Positions 38,908-50,500 of a DNA stretch of 64,000 nt are shown piece by piece. Numbering within the stretch: the first letter of the stretch is position 1; each line of letters opens with the position of its first letter. The stretch covers positions 42,825,983 to 42,889,982 of the forward strand of contig CM026400.1 in NCBI GenBank assembly GCA_014843695.1. The letters run 5' to 3'. The notes beneath the pieces are model-generated. The model was not told the origin of the DNA. It ran no database searches and saw only the letters and a list, made by a program, of their open reading frames with translations. This DNA is from Archivesica marissinica. Taxonomy: Eukaryota > Mollusca > Bivalvia > Venerida > Vesicomyidae. A program made the position numbers and the translations under genes.

Positions 38908-41900
38908 CTGAAATTTTTTAAAAAAACACCTAATCAATTATTATATGTTATATTTCAGGTTTTACGCCTGCATCAGCACCATTTCGGGCTATATTGCAGG
39001 CGGGCAGTTTACTTAACAACATCAGCACCATTTCGGGCTATATTGCCGGCGGGCAGTTTACCTAACAACACCTTTCCTGGGCAGGCTCCAGCGGTTAACC
39101 AGTACTTGGGTGCACCAACCTCCGTAAGAAACTGCCAACTTTTTCATATAAATGAGACACGGCCTGTGCGGAGCTCGAACCTGTGACCATCAGTGATGAT
39201 AGGTTACAAGTATACAAGTCAGCGACCTTAACCACTCGACCACGGAGGCGGACCCTTCTAATCAAGTGTTGTAGACAGATTTTCTGGAGACATCAGCATA
39301 AACAATGACCAGGCCCTGAGGTTATAAAACTTTTTTCAGATTTCAAACTCAAGAAATTTGATTGGTTGATTGTGAGTTTCACACTCGAGCTGAACCAATC
39401 AGAAGCTTGAGATTGGAGAAAAGTTTTATAACCTCCAGCCAAGCTATATCATTTCAATGCCCATTTATTTAACTCTGTGCATGCTGGGTAAAATAAAGGC
39501 TAGCAACATCTCAAACAATTGTAGCAGACGATAATTCATTAATGTGTTTTTTCTTATTTGTACCGGAAAAATTCTATGACAGATTTCGATGTTATTTTCA
39601 TCACTATCGTGCAGAGAGATACTAATCAATACAGTGGAACCAAAATCCGAACCATTCCATAGAAAGACCACCCATAGGACGGTAAAGGCTATATGATAAA
39701 CCACCGTGACCAGAACTGGTAAGATAGAGTTCAGCAATTAATCTTATTTTATACAAATTACGGTTGCCACATAAGGTATATTACTAGCTTGCTCTAGATA
39801 TACATGGGACATACTTCAGCTCGTGAAGTGGCCTGAACTGTACAACTAATCAGCTGGAACATCGCACTCTGTATGTAAATTCTTACAACCAGCCGTCATT
39901 AGTATGTAGAATTAAAAACAACACTATTTTGGTAATCCAGTTTATACAAATTTATATCAGCTCGATTGCGAAACAAGTTATTTCAACTTATATAAATCAC
40001 TCTCGAGACCTCATTCCTGATGGAATCCATCGCCACGAGGGAGAGAAGAGGCAACGTGGAATTTAAATGCCTTGCCCAAGGGTACAATCGTAACGGCTCC
40101 AGTGGGGCTCGAACTCCGGACCTTTCGCACCTGAAGCGAACGCGCATCCACTGCCCTATCACGACTTCCAATCTGTCATACAATTTCATTAGAATTGTGG
40201 AAGCAATTAATGTTAATGTTATGTACACTGTAGCAATGACTGGAAGAGCTGTTAACTTCAATTGATAAAATTTACTAATACATTTCAACACTCGGCTTAA
40301 GAAAAGTGTCTCATCTTGATTTGCACTTTTTGTCAGTAATATTACTAAATTTAAACAAAGTTACCCATTTTGATAAATGAACTGGTCCAAATGTAATTTT
40401 CTGATTAATTTATTGGTCTAAGAATATCATGCAACAGTCCATGCACAGACGGGTATGTAGTCCAGTGGTAACACGCTGGACTGGTAATCCAGGGATCGCA
40501 TTTTCGATCCCCCGCCTAATAAAATTAACAGTCTTTCAGATGGGACGTTAATGGAATGGATCTCTGTCTGTATCATGCATTATCCTCCAAATCTAAAATA
40601 ACTAATCTCTTCAGGAGGCGTCGCTCATATGGGCAACCGGTAGCGACGATAAATAAACATAAAAACAGTAGTTCATGTCAGTTACATGATGTTGAATGGG
40701 TTAATAGTCGGAGCTGGCTATCAGAAAATCCTAGTTTAAACTTTATTTATTTTACAACGATTACGAAGCAAGTTTTAACAACTTATATTAATCACTCTCG
40801 TTCGTTGACGCAGATGGCAGCGTAAATGTGGTCATTCGTGTGGGAGGAAACCGGAGTACCCGGAGAAAACCCACATGTCCGATCTGGCGACCACCGTACC
40901 ATCTCGAACCAGGCTTGCATTGGTGAGAAGCCAGCGCACTAACCACTGCGCTAATCGGACAGCCTAAAATCCTAGTTAACATGAAGCTCTGAATATGACT
41001 AAATTACACGTTAAAATAGAGTATATTCTATACCAAAGCTGGTCTCGGATAACTCCAGTTCCATCGGCGAGAAGCTCTGGCGTTTGTCACACACTGGATG
41101 CCCATCGTGGTAGGTAGCTATAGTCTTGTGTGATAGCTGAAATATATATTAACCTTTCCATATTTATATAATAATTCCTTGTGGAAGTCGTGATAGCGCA
41201 ATGGTAGCGCGTTCGCTTCAGGCGTGAAATGACTTGAGCTTGAGTCCCGCTGGAGCAGTTACGATTGTGCCCTTAGGCAAGGTATTTAAATTCCACAACA
41301 TTGCCTCTTCTCTCTCCCTCGTGGCGATGGACTCCATCAGGAATGAGGTCTCAAGAGTGATTAATATAAATTGTAAGAACTTGTTTCATAATCGAGCTAA
41401 AATTAAATTTGTATAAACTAAACTAAAAATTCCTTCGTGTACTTAAATTAATTCATTAAAACATTTTGTTCCATACCTTCACTGTATTGTTTGGATGTGG
41501 TGTAAGTGGTCTATCCTTTAAGCTCAAGGACTTCCAGCTGCGTTGGTTTGGTGTAGAAACTGCTGTGAGTCTTGCCGGGGAGAGGAATGCAGCACGACGT
41601 TGCAGTGGAGGACTCAGGTCACTGGAGTGGTTAGCCCAGGACACATCGAAGCTGAAAATAGGCATTGAGGTCGATTTACTACATGATCACTACAGATATT
41701 TAATCAAGAAGTGCTTAACCTACATGTATATACCGGCCATACTCACCTATAAGACGACCCTCTACTTTGGTCCTGAAATCTGTGGGTTTTGGCATGCACT
41801 GTTTAGACAGTGCAAGTTGAAGAAATTTACATTATCAGAGTGCTTGCTTTCTTTTCTATAAACGTAATTTAACACATTTAAAACAAGGCACATGCCAGGT

Positions 41901-42319
41901 TTTTAACTCACACAACCAGTCCATAATGTCGTCAGAAAATAAGAAATCTGACTACAGCTGCTGCCATAACTCCCTTCGAAATGTTGTTCAAAAACCCAGA
42001 TAAAATAAACATAAATTACCATATTTACAAAAATTACAAGTAGTTCTTAAAAACGGATAAAAGAGTCCATGTGTGTTTAGTGGACATAGCGATTGGCCAG
42101 TACCAATTGGAAAAAACCCCCCAAGGTGGTCTGGTCAATAGCGTTCTGGGGTAGCTTGTTCTAGAGTACTATGGATGCAGGAAAGAAGCTGTTCTGGTAT
42201 ATGTTTGTATGGGCTCTGATTTGGTAGTAGCGTTGGTTAATGTACCTGAAGTTATGCAGGTTTGAGACAATATTTGACTCTCCCGACAATTCCATAGCCT
42301 CTTCCTCATTTAGACTCAT
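37640..42319 (-). CDS. Torsin-family AAA+ ATPase with long N-terminal region, 4 exons
   Basis: Gene model of about 539 residues. Torsins are ATPases of the ER lumen and perinuclear space that act with LAP1/LULL1-type cofactors on membranes and nuclear-pore assembly. The final exon carries the diagnostic features: the KLEDNVFGQHIA segment, Walker A GWTGIGKN with the torsin-type Asn (about residues 309-316), Walker B VILIDEVDK (about 369-377), sensor-1 FLSNS, the C-terminal LTGCK motif, and two N-glycosylation sequons (NGT, NVT) consistent with a lumenal domain. One hydrophobic segment (about 231-251) precedes it. The roughly 230 residues before that are low-complexity and Ser/Arg-rich, giving a type II topology as in TOR4A rather than a cleaved signal as in TOR1A. 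Phases of all junctions agree. The first exon is least certain. Confidence 0.85.
38943..39254 (-). mobile_element. SINE-C with short internal duplication
   Basis: tatgttatatttcaggtttt ... cgaccacggaggcgga. The segment catcagcaccatttcgggct is duplicated. It ends about 35 bp upstream of the torsin last-exon acceptor. Confidence 0.88.
39312..39432. mobile_element. MITE family H, copy 1
   Basis: gaggttataaaactttttt ... aaagttttataacctc inverted ends with internal ttgattggttga / gaaccaatca. A second copy is at 44065-44182. Confidence 0.7.
39772..40170 (-). repeat. Inverted duplicated block, arm 1 (includes SINE-B)
   Basis: Unique-looking flank (tatattactagcttgctctag ... caaccagccgtcattagtat) plus SINE-B, matching 43465-43856 in inverse orientation. 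Confidence 0.82.
39940..40170 (-). mobile_element. SINE-B, full copy
   Basis: agtttatacaaatttatatc ... ctatcacgacttcc. Confidence 0.88.
40282..40700. mobile_element. P1 MITE interrupted by a SINE
   Basis: P1 sequence is seen at 40282-40443 and 40669-40700 (ending GTTGAATGGG, TTAA). A SINE-A at 40445-40668 is inserted inside it. Confidence 0.75.
40445..40668 (+). mobile_element. SINE-A inside P1 MITE
   Basis: acagacgggtatgtagtcca ... gcgacgataaataaacataa, with an internal deletion around the cap of the body. Confidence 0.85.
40738..40966 (-). mobile_element. SINE-E
   Basis: aactttatttattttacaac ... cgcactaaccactgcgctaa. Confidence 0.82.
41034..41136 (-). CDS. Torsin exon 3
   Basis: 34 codons plus one base: LSHKTIATYHDGHPVCDKRQ then SFSPMELELSETSF. 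Acceptor atttcAG, donor GTATAG. The leftover G completes an Asp codon with the first bases of the last exon. It is compositionally similar to the neighbouring N-terminal segments. Confidence 0.65.
41186..41424 (+). mobile_element. SINE-B, in torsin intron 2
   Basis: gaagtcgtgatagcgcaatg ... aaatttgtataaact, between torsin exons 2 and 3. Confidence 0.88.
41477..41651 (-). CDS. Torsin exon 2 (disordered N-terminal region)
   Basis: Completes a Ser codon, then 58 codons beginning FDVSWANHSSDLSPPLQRRA and ending HPNNTVK. Acceptor ttttcAG, donor GTATGG, phase 0 out. Rich in Ser, Pro, Arg and Lys; no domain recognised. The sequence is open across the exon and stops follow in the flanks. Confidence 0.65.
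42060..42245 (-). pseudogene. LINE reverse transcriptase C-terminal fragment
   Basis: The minus strand reads YINQRYYQIRAHTNIYQNSF then FPASIVL, stop, NKLPQNAID, the YxNSFFPxxIxxWNxLP end of a LINE polyprotein with Trp replaced by a stop. It directly follows the putative torsin exon 1 donor. Confidence 0.7.
42246..42319 (-). CDS. Torsin exon 1 (putative start)
   Basis: 24 codons plus two bases, MSLNEEEAMELSGESNIVSN then LHNF. Preceded by tttcAG two bases before the ATG and ended by AG|GTACAT. The two leftover bases complete a Ser codon with the next exon. The donor abuts a LINE fragment, so this exon and the start codon are tentative. Confidence 0.5.
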
Positions 42320-42394
42320 TCTGAAAACAAAATACAGTAACAACAGATTGATCAATTATTCAATGTTTGGTTATTATTTCATTTTAGTTTAAGC

Positions 42395-42572
42395 GTCATT
42401 TATTTTACAACGATTGCGAAACAAATTTTAACAACTTATATTAATCACTTATAATTAATCTCGTTGGCGCGGATGAAAGCGTAAATGTGGTCACTTGTGT
42501 GGGAGGAAACCGGAGTACCCGGAGAAAACCATTATGTCCGATCTGGCGACCACAGTACCATCTCACATTTAA
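42395..42572 (-). mobile_element. SINE-E, head missing
   Basis: gtcatttattttacaacgat ... ccacagtaccatctcacat. Confidence 0.8.
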
Positions 42573-42575
42573 TTC

Positions 42576-43257
42576 CCCCCCTTAAATCATTCCGCTTTTT
42601 CTACAGCTACTCTCTTTCTAGCTGCGCGATTGCAATTCAAATAAGCTCTAAAAATAGCGTATTGTATAAGCATTTTATTAAACCAAGCGTATTTAGTGGC
42701 TTCCAAATGTCAAAACCCATGAACGTGATGACGGCATGAGCTCAGGTCAAACGCCTTGAGAATATTTGGTAAAACAAAACGAGCGCGATGCGTTTATTTT
42801 TGGCATATTAATTTACAGTTGGGAGCTTTTATCAATTTTGATTAAATCAATTTCCCGTGGTGCACTAGCCCTGGGCAGTATTAGAAGTAGAAGTAATAAT
42901 AGCCCATTATGATTATCATTATCGAACGTGTCGTGAAATCTAATGATATACTTAGGGTTTCATTCTGAAATACCAGTTTCCACGTCACCTCATGATAAAT
43001 CTTAATATGAAGACATAAATACATTATTCTATTACAACAATAACAAATGATTTATTTTAACAACTAACATATTTACGTTCTTGTTCCTTGTTCAAAATAT
43101 TTTTTGGATTGCGGGAAAGTCAGAATTACAACGCGCTTGTCTTTGGAAAGCTTCTGATCAATTACGTAATTCGGTCCAAATCCCTCTCGACCATATCATT
43201 ATGTCTATTTACCACAGTTCCATGTACTACTCTGATCAATGTGTCAGACATAGATCA
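42576..43257. other. Upstream of torsin, no feature recognised
   Basis: No family match seen. It could hold the torsin promoter and 5' UTR exon; no TATA box is obvious. Confidence 0.35.
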
Positions 43258-43452
43258 AGTGTGTGTGTTTTACGTTTATTTATCGTCGCTACCGGTTGCC
43301 CATATGAGCGACGCCTCCTGAAGAGATTAGTCATTTTAGAGTGTTGGAGGATAGTGCAATGATATAGACAGAGACCCATTCCAGAGTCTCCTCTGGTTCT
43401 TTTACGTGCACGGTGTAAAGCACCGACACGAGACCTCGGTTTAACGTCCTGC
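43258..43452 (-). mobile_element. SINE-A, head-less
   Basis: gtgtgtgttttacgtttatt ... gacctcggtttaacgtcc; the tRNA part is absent. Confidence 0.85.
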
Positions 43453-43464
43453 GATCATTGGAAG

Positions 43465-43856
43465 TCGTGGAAGTCGTGATAGCGCAGTGGATGCGCGTTC
43501 GCTTCAGGTGCGAAAGGTCCGGAATTCGAGCCCCACTGGAGCCGTTACGATTGTGCCCTTAGGCAAGGCATTTAAATTCCACGTTGCCTCTTCTCTCTCA
43601 CTCGATAGATTCCATCAGGAATGAGGTCTCGAGAGTGATTTATATAAGTTGAAATAACTTGTTTCGCAATCGAGCTAAAATAAATTCGTATAAACTGGAT
43701 TACCAAAATAGTGTTGTTTTTAATTCTATATACTAATGACGGCTGGTTGTAAGAATTTACAGTGCGAGGTTCCAGCTGATTGGTTGTACAGTTCAGGCCA
43801 CTTCACGAGCTGAAGTATTTCCCATGTATATCTAGAGCTAGTAATATACCATATGT
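43465..43856 (+). repeat. Inverted duplicated block, arm 2 (includes SINE-B)
   Basis: SINE-B followed by tggattaccaaaatagtgtt ... tctagagctagtaatatacc, the inverse of 39772-40170. Confidence 0.82.
43468..43698 (+). mobile_element. SINE-B, full copy
   Basis: gaagtcgtgatagcgcagtg ... ataaattcgtataaactgg. Confidence 0.88.
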
Positions 43857-43930
43857 GGCGACCGTAGTCCAGTGTCGGATTGGGAATCAATGGGTAGCGG
43901 TTCGATACTCGGTCACTCCACATGTTCAAC
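43855..43930 (+). mobile_element. SINE-F-like tRNA head
   Basis: tgtggcgaccgtagtccagt ... ggttcgatactcggtcac; head only. Confidence 0.65.
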
Positions 43931-44064
43931 CATGCTCGTAATGATAAGGAACAACAAGGTATACATAATCCCGAATCCACCACTGCGAAATTCGAGAACC
44001 ATCCAAGAACTTAACCAACGTTAAGTCAGATTAGAGCAAGAACAATGATCTAAGTCTCCAGGTT

Positions 44065-44182
44065 ATAAATATGTTCTCTAATCCCAATTTCAGACTGGTT
44101 TCTTATTGGTTTAGCCAAAAGCAAATCTCAAACTCCACCAATGATATCATTTGAGCTTGAGATTTTGGAACAGGTTTATAAC
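44065..44182. mobile_element. MITE family H, copy 2
   Basis: aggttataaatatgttctct ... ggaacaggtttataac, a diverged copy of 39312-39432. Confidence 0.65.
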
Positions 44183-44374
44183 ATCCAACCCACTATCGTA
44201 CTGTGGAACAACCTATTTCAAGCTTAGGCTGCCCAGACCGCCATGCGATGCTTCCAATCGATCATGGCCAATCAACAATCCCACTAAATATCGGATCTAT
44301 TTTTATCTAGTATTTATAAAACTGTGTATACTATGTATAGAGGAACTTTTATTGTATGTATGTATACATGTTCC

Positions 44375-44580
44375 ATTAATGTCAAACCCCTTGCGGGGAC
44401 GTATACATGTTTTCCTGGGCAAGCTTAGCCGACCTAAGTGGTTAACAAGTACTAAGCAATATGTGTGAGGTGCCTTGCTCAATGACACTACATGTATACG
44501 TGGCCTGACCGAGTATCGAACCCAGGACCGATCGATTCCAAACCCGACGATCTACCACTGGACCACGGATGTCACACAAT
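44375..44580 (-). mobile_element. SINE-F, full copy
   Basis: aatgtcaaaccccttgcggg ... gagtatcgaacccaggacc ... ccactggaccacggatgtca. Head Pro-like (TGG at the anticodon position). Confidence 0.85.
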
Positions 44581-44699
44581 TCGTGTTCAGTTCTTAATGA
44601 GCACTAGGTGTGCACACATGTATTATTTTGAGCATACTCTTGACAGAGTGAGGCAATCACTAGAGATGATGACGATGATGATGACAACACATTTGTATT

Positions 44700-44895
44700 T
44701 CCTTTGAGCAAGGCATCTCTAACTTATAGAATTAAGTTAATCGCTTAGGTCCACAGGGATTCGGCACGTTTGGGGGTACTAGTATATATATTTAAGTACT
44801 TAAATATATATACTAGTACCCCCAAACGTGCCGAATCCCTGTGCTTAGGTCGGCTAAGCCTGTCCAAGAAAGCAAGGACAATGTTGACACATGAT
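44700..44895 (+). mobile_element. SINE-F fragment split by palindrome
   Basis: tttgagcaaggcatctctaa ... cgcttaggtc, the 92-bp palindrome, then ggctaagcctgtccaagaaa. Confidence 0.72.
44752..44843. mobile_element. 92-bp perfect palindrome with 8-bp target duplication
   Basis: Left half cacagggattcggcacgttt ... and right half are exact reverse complements meeting at TTTAAGTACTTAAA. Flanks are CTTAGGTC on both sides (44744-44751, 44844-44851). It interrupts a SINE-F fragment. An 8-bp duplication and CA(N)GGG ends suggest a hAT-like MITE. Confidence 0.88.
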
Positions 44896-45855
44896 CAACG
44901 TTGGAGGCATGCCCTTCAATAGCTTAAACATGCTTTTATCATAGAAAACTATGCAATCCTTGCTCTGCATTGTGCTATATAGAACGTCGCGTTTAGACGA
45001 CGTCATTAATGACGTACTTGGACGGTTTCAGTAAATAAACTGGCCAGCAATTACGCATCTACGCCAATCACTCTATTCAAATCAAGTCTAGTCTATCAAA
45101 TTGCAAATGTGTGCATTGTCTACTTCATATGTATATATATATATATTATTTTGTGTTTTTCTATGCAAATGGTTACTGTTACAAGTTTATAAGTTTTTAT
45201 TGTCAGAATATACAACATATTCCTATGTGCTCTTATGAGAGGTGCCTATAAGAGGCAGATTATACAAAGTCAAGTTCAAGTTCAAGACATTATTTATACT
45301 GCAGTGGCTGAAAACCATAAACGTAGGCATTGAGAATAAAATGTGTTAAACCAATGGAATATCACATTTTATTTCACTGATATATATATCTACATATTCT
45401 ACATCTACATAGGTCTATTATTCCCAACAACAATCAATACTGAGTATGACTGGGAGGCCAATTTCATTGGAAAGCATAAAATAAACCGTAACACACAGTA
45501 AGCATACCGTACATAAGACTAAAGAATACCCACTAGACACCTCAACTGTTAGTTTGCAAGATCGCTAATATTAAATTCGTACCCACTTCCACATTTTACG
45601 AGGATGGAGTAAGCACAATAAAGATGTTTTGATTGGATACAAAATGGTGTATAGTGAAGATTAATCGCAGTGTACTTTTTTGTTTACTGTAAGGAAGACA
45701 GCATGCTATTCTGTATTTGAAGCACGTTCTTTCAATTTGAATTGTTTTCTTAATGATGTCAGTTGTTATTTCACTTAGCTGCGTTCTCCTGTTCTATACA
45801 ACATTGTTAAACGTCACTCAAAATCGAATGTAAGGCGGTTGATATTTGCCATTTA
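44896..45855. other. No feature recognised
   Basis: AT-rich unique-looking sequence between SINEs. No open frame with family resemblance. Confidence 0.4.
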
Positions 45856-45859
45856 AAAT

Positions 45860-46030
45860 TTAATTTTAGCTCGATTGCGAAACAAGTTCTTACAACTTAT
45901 ATTAATCACTCTCGAGACCTCATTCCTGATGAAATCCATTGTCATGAGGGAGAGCGAAGAGGCAACATGGTAATTAAATGCCTTAAGAGCACAATCGCAA
46001 CGGCTCCATCGTGGTTTGAACTCCATATTT
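45860..46030 (-). mobile_element. SINE-B, 5' truncated
   Basis: tttagctcgattgcgaaaca ... gcaacggctccatcg. Confidence 0.82.
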
Positions 46031-46036
46031 ACCATT

Positions 46037-46258
46037 TCTATTCTATGTCCCATTTATGTCAAACCACTTGCGGGACCCTATCTGTTTTTTTGTGTGTGTG
46101 CAGACTTAGTCAACCTAATTGAGTAACCATTACTAAGCAATGTGTGTGAGGTGACTTGTCAAGGACACTACATACGCCGTCACCGAGTATCGAACACGAA
46201 ACCTCTTGATTCCATGTCCTACGCTCTATCACTGGACCACAAACGTCACACTTAGTGT
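46037..46258 (-). mobile_element. SINE-F, diverged
   Basis: atgtcaaaccacttgcggga ... cactggaccacaaacgtcac. Confidence 0.8.
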
Positions 46259-46356
46259 AGTGCATCAACAGAAACGGGGATTAGCTGGGCAAGAAGGTGA
46301 TGATTGTATTGCTTTTGGGACTAAAAACAATTTCTAATCCATACCATATCTCGGTG

Positions 46357-46562
46357 TGGCGTCCGTGGTCCATTGGTAAGAACGTCGGATTTGGAATCGA
46401 ACTGTTCCGGGTTTGATACTCGATCGGGCCGCGTATGTAGTGTCATTGAGCAAGGCAACTCACACACATTTGCTTAGTACTGTTTAACCGCATAGGTCTG
46501 CTAAAACCTGCCCAGGAAAACATGTCCAGGTCTCCGCAAGGGGTTTGACATTAATGGAGCAT
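46357..46562 (+). mobile_element. SINE-F, full copy
   Basis: gtggcgtccgtggtccattg ... ggtttgatactcgatcgg ... ctccgcaaggggtttgacat taatgga. Precedes the CA microsatellite. Confidence 0.85.
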
Positions 46563-46593
46563 ACATATGTACCGCAACGCAATGCACGTACGC

Positions 46594-47252
<659 letters not shown>

Positions 47253-47446
47253 AAATGGTTAAAACATATATATACATATATATTTGCGAATGAGTTATTT
47301 GGATTAAAGCCGATATAAGTACAATAAGTTGTTGATTATTAAAAATTTTAATGATTCTTTCAGTCACTTTCAATAATACAAGTGTATTTCTATTTATTTT
47401 GCATTATTATAAAAATATATAAAAATATTTGTCTTTTGATTTCTAG

Positions 47447-47583
47447 AACATCACACCAAGGGAGAGTTAGTAACAATGATGGAGCGGGGTGGTGGGTACA
47501 GCCAGTCCCTGGCCCACAGTTTTAGTTTGCCCAGTCTCGTAGAAGGGAGTGAACCAATCAGTGAGGCGGAGGAGTTTGTTGAG
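47447..47583 (+). CDS. TPR/CHAT gene exon 1 (putative start at 47476)
   Basis: Acceptor ttctAG at 47445-47446, donor GAG|GTAACA. From ATG 47476 it reads MMERGGGYSQSLAHSFSLPS then LVEGSEPISEAEEFVE, phase 0 out. The frame is also open back to the acceptor (HHTKGELVT), so an upstream coding exon is possible. The Ser/Glu-rich content before the first TPR is like TTC28 N-termini. Confidence 0.7.
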
Positions 47584-50500
47584 GTAACATTTATGAATGT
47601 ATTATTTTCGTAATGTTTTTCTTTATGTGGTCAGACCACGGTTTAATGTCCCATCTGAAAGACTGTTAATATTATTAGGGTCAGATGGAGGATCGAACCT
47701 GCGATCCCTGGATTACCAGTCCAGCATGTTACCACTGGACTACAGATCCGTCTGTATTTAGTATAAATCATATATGTTATTGGTATTAACTACAGCAATT
47801 ATATTTAGAATAACTCTGATGAATGAAATTCCTGCAGCATGCATGGTTAGATAAGTACAACACTTTACAATTTGCTATTCATTGACCGATTATAATACTA
47901 AGTTGCACTTGGTTTTCCTGTCAGCCTCTTAGTACGGGACACGTGATCATATACAGGTGTTCCGTGATACTCCATCACGAATAGCAGGTATCAGTTTAGA
48001 GGGCGATGTGGGCGAAATTGTCGCCCTAGGGACCCTGACTTCGCCCTCTGGGGGCCCCACTTCTCCCTAAAAAAAAATGTGTCTAGTAAGATACACTGGC
48101 CCATTATAAAGCACTCCTTCTATTCAAATGTTGTATTTAATGGTTGTACTGTGCATTTTACCCTATTTTGCAGAAGTATATTAAAGAACACCATTTAAGG
48201 AAGTGATCACGCGCTTTCTCACTTCTCCCAAAAATTCTGACCTAGAATGAACCCTGAGTCAGGTCAATCTGATGTGGTATATACATGTATCAGACAGGCT
48301 TTTGAGGAGCCAACAGGGTTCATTCTAGATGGCGACTTTGGTAAAATAGTCACCCAAGGGACCCTGACATCACCCTTTGGGGGCCCCACTTCTCTCTAAA
48401 GAATTGTTTTTTACAATTTTCAGATTGCATGGGTAATAAACTGCTAAACTAGTAGTGGAGTCCATGTGTTTCAATACACTTGATGTTCAACGTCTGGCAC
48501 ACGATCAGATCGTGACAATCTGTCCGGACAAGGCACACGATCAGATCGTGACAATCTGTCCGGACAAGGCACACGATCAGATCGTGACAATCTGTCCGGA
48601 CAAGGCACACGATCAGATATTGACAATCTGTCCGGACAAGGCACACGATCAGATAGTGACAATCTGTATTGTTGACCATGCACGCTGCATTGGAGGAACT
48701 GTGTGATACATTAAAAAATGCAAAAATACTTTTACTTACACCCCCCCCCCATTGAACCTGAATTTTTTAATGAAAATTTAGATCTCCACATTTTCCTCTG
48801 TATCACTATGGTAAAAAATATCAACACAAGTATATTTTATTTTGGATAAAGCAGTTTTGTTTGGCCTTACTGCACTGAGACCCATTCCAGAGTCTCCTCT
48901 GGTTCTTTTACGTGCACGGTGTAAAGCACCGACACAAGACCACGGTTTAATGTCCCATCTGAAAGACTGTTAATATTATTAGGGTCAGACGGTGGATCGA
49001 ACCTGCGATCCCTGGATTACCAGTCCAGCATGTTACCACTGGACTACAGATCCGTCTGTATTTAGTATAAATCATATACTTACCTTGTTATTGATATTAA
49101 CTACAGCAATTATATTTAGAATAACTCTGATGAATGAAATTCCTGCAGCATGCATGGTTAGATAAGTACAACACTTTACAATTTGCTATTCATTGACCGA
49201 TTATAATACTAAGTTGCACTTGGTTTTCCTGTCAGCCTCTCAGTACGGGACACGTGATCATATACAGGTGTTCCGTGATACTCCATCACGAATAGCAGGG
49301 ATCATTCTAGAGGGCGATGTGGGCGAAATTGTTGCCCTAGGGGCACTGACTTCGCCCTCTGGGGGCCTCACTTCTCCCTAAAAAAATATTTACATTTTTT
49401 TTGTCGATTTTCAAACAAAATGTTGTCTAGTAAGATACACTGGCCCATTATAAAGCATTCCTTCTATTCAAATGTTGTATTTAATGGTTGTACTGTGCAT
49501 TTTAACCCTATTTTGCAGAAGTATATTAAAGAAAACCATTTAGTTTAGTTTAAACATATTTTATTTCAAGAATCAAACATTCGACATAGTGTAACATACA
49601 AAGTATTTAGGTGGATTGGATTGAAAGTTAAAAACTTATTAAAAATCCTCTCCACCATTTAAGGAAGCGATCACGCGCTTTCTCACTTCTCCCAAACATT
49701 CTGACCTAGAATGAACCCTGGAATAGGTAGCACTTTATAACCTCACCTGTACTTGTAAATAATCAAGTGCAATAAAACACAACACCAAATTGTATCAATA
49801 TGTTATATTATTTGGTACATCGAGGAAGGACCGACTCACATGTTTTAATTAACACTTCAACAGTGAACAATATTCATCACAATACCACTTAAGGGGCTAT
49901 GCCATCTTCAATATTGACCCAAAACAATACTTTTGAAAATAAACAAAAACACTCGCTTCTTTTTAATAAATTAAATATTGGCCCAACTATGATGCTTACA
50001 AATATAAACTTGAGTTTGAAAAGGAATGGTTAATTAATGAATCTCTAGAACAGTATATTAGTTATTGGGCGTCATATCGATCATAAGGAATGAACAGTTT
50101 ATGTCAATATTTTACAGAGTTATACTATGGGTAACTATCTAGGGTATCATATCACAATACCACTTAAAGGCACATGTTATACACAAATTCCATTGCAATG
50201 AAATATACAAACGTTACAACTCGTATTCCTAATACACATATCTGTATCAATAAACTATCTACACATGGTGACTATTTCAGTATAAATTCCTGAACATAAT
50301 ATTTCGCATGTATAACATTCACCTTAAACCTTAAAATGTCTTGAAAATCTAACATTTGTACCCACAACAAGGGATACAAAATTGTTACGATTCAAAAACA
50401 TAAGTACAAAAATAAAAAATTAATACACCCGAATCGGTCGTAGCCAAAACGCTAAATGCCCTCGGCTATGATGACGATTGAGCTTATTTACTCTCGCCTC

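Larger units (their letters stand above)
47632..48255. repeat. Duplicated block, copy 1
   Basis: SINE-A head, tagtataaatcatata spacer and MITE G in the same order as 48935-49722. Near-identical over several hundred bp. Confidence 0.85.

Noticed and set aside
41466..41861. 131-residue plus-strand open frame
   Set aside because: Shadow of torsin exon 2 on the opposite strand.
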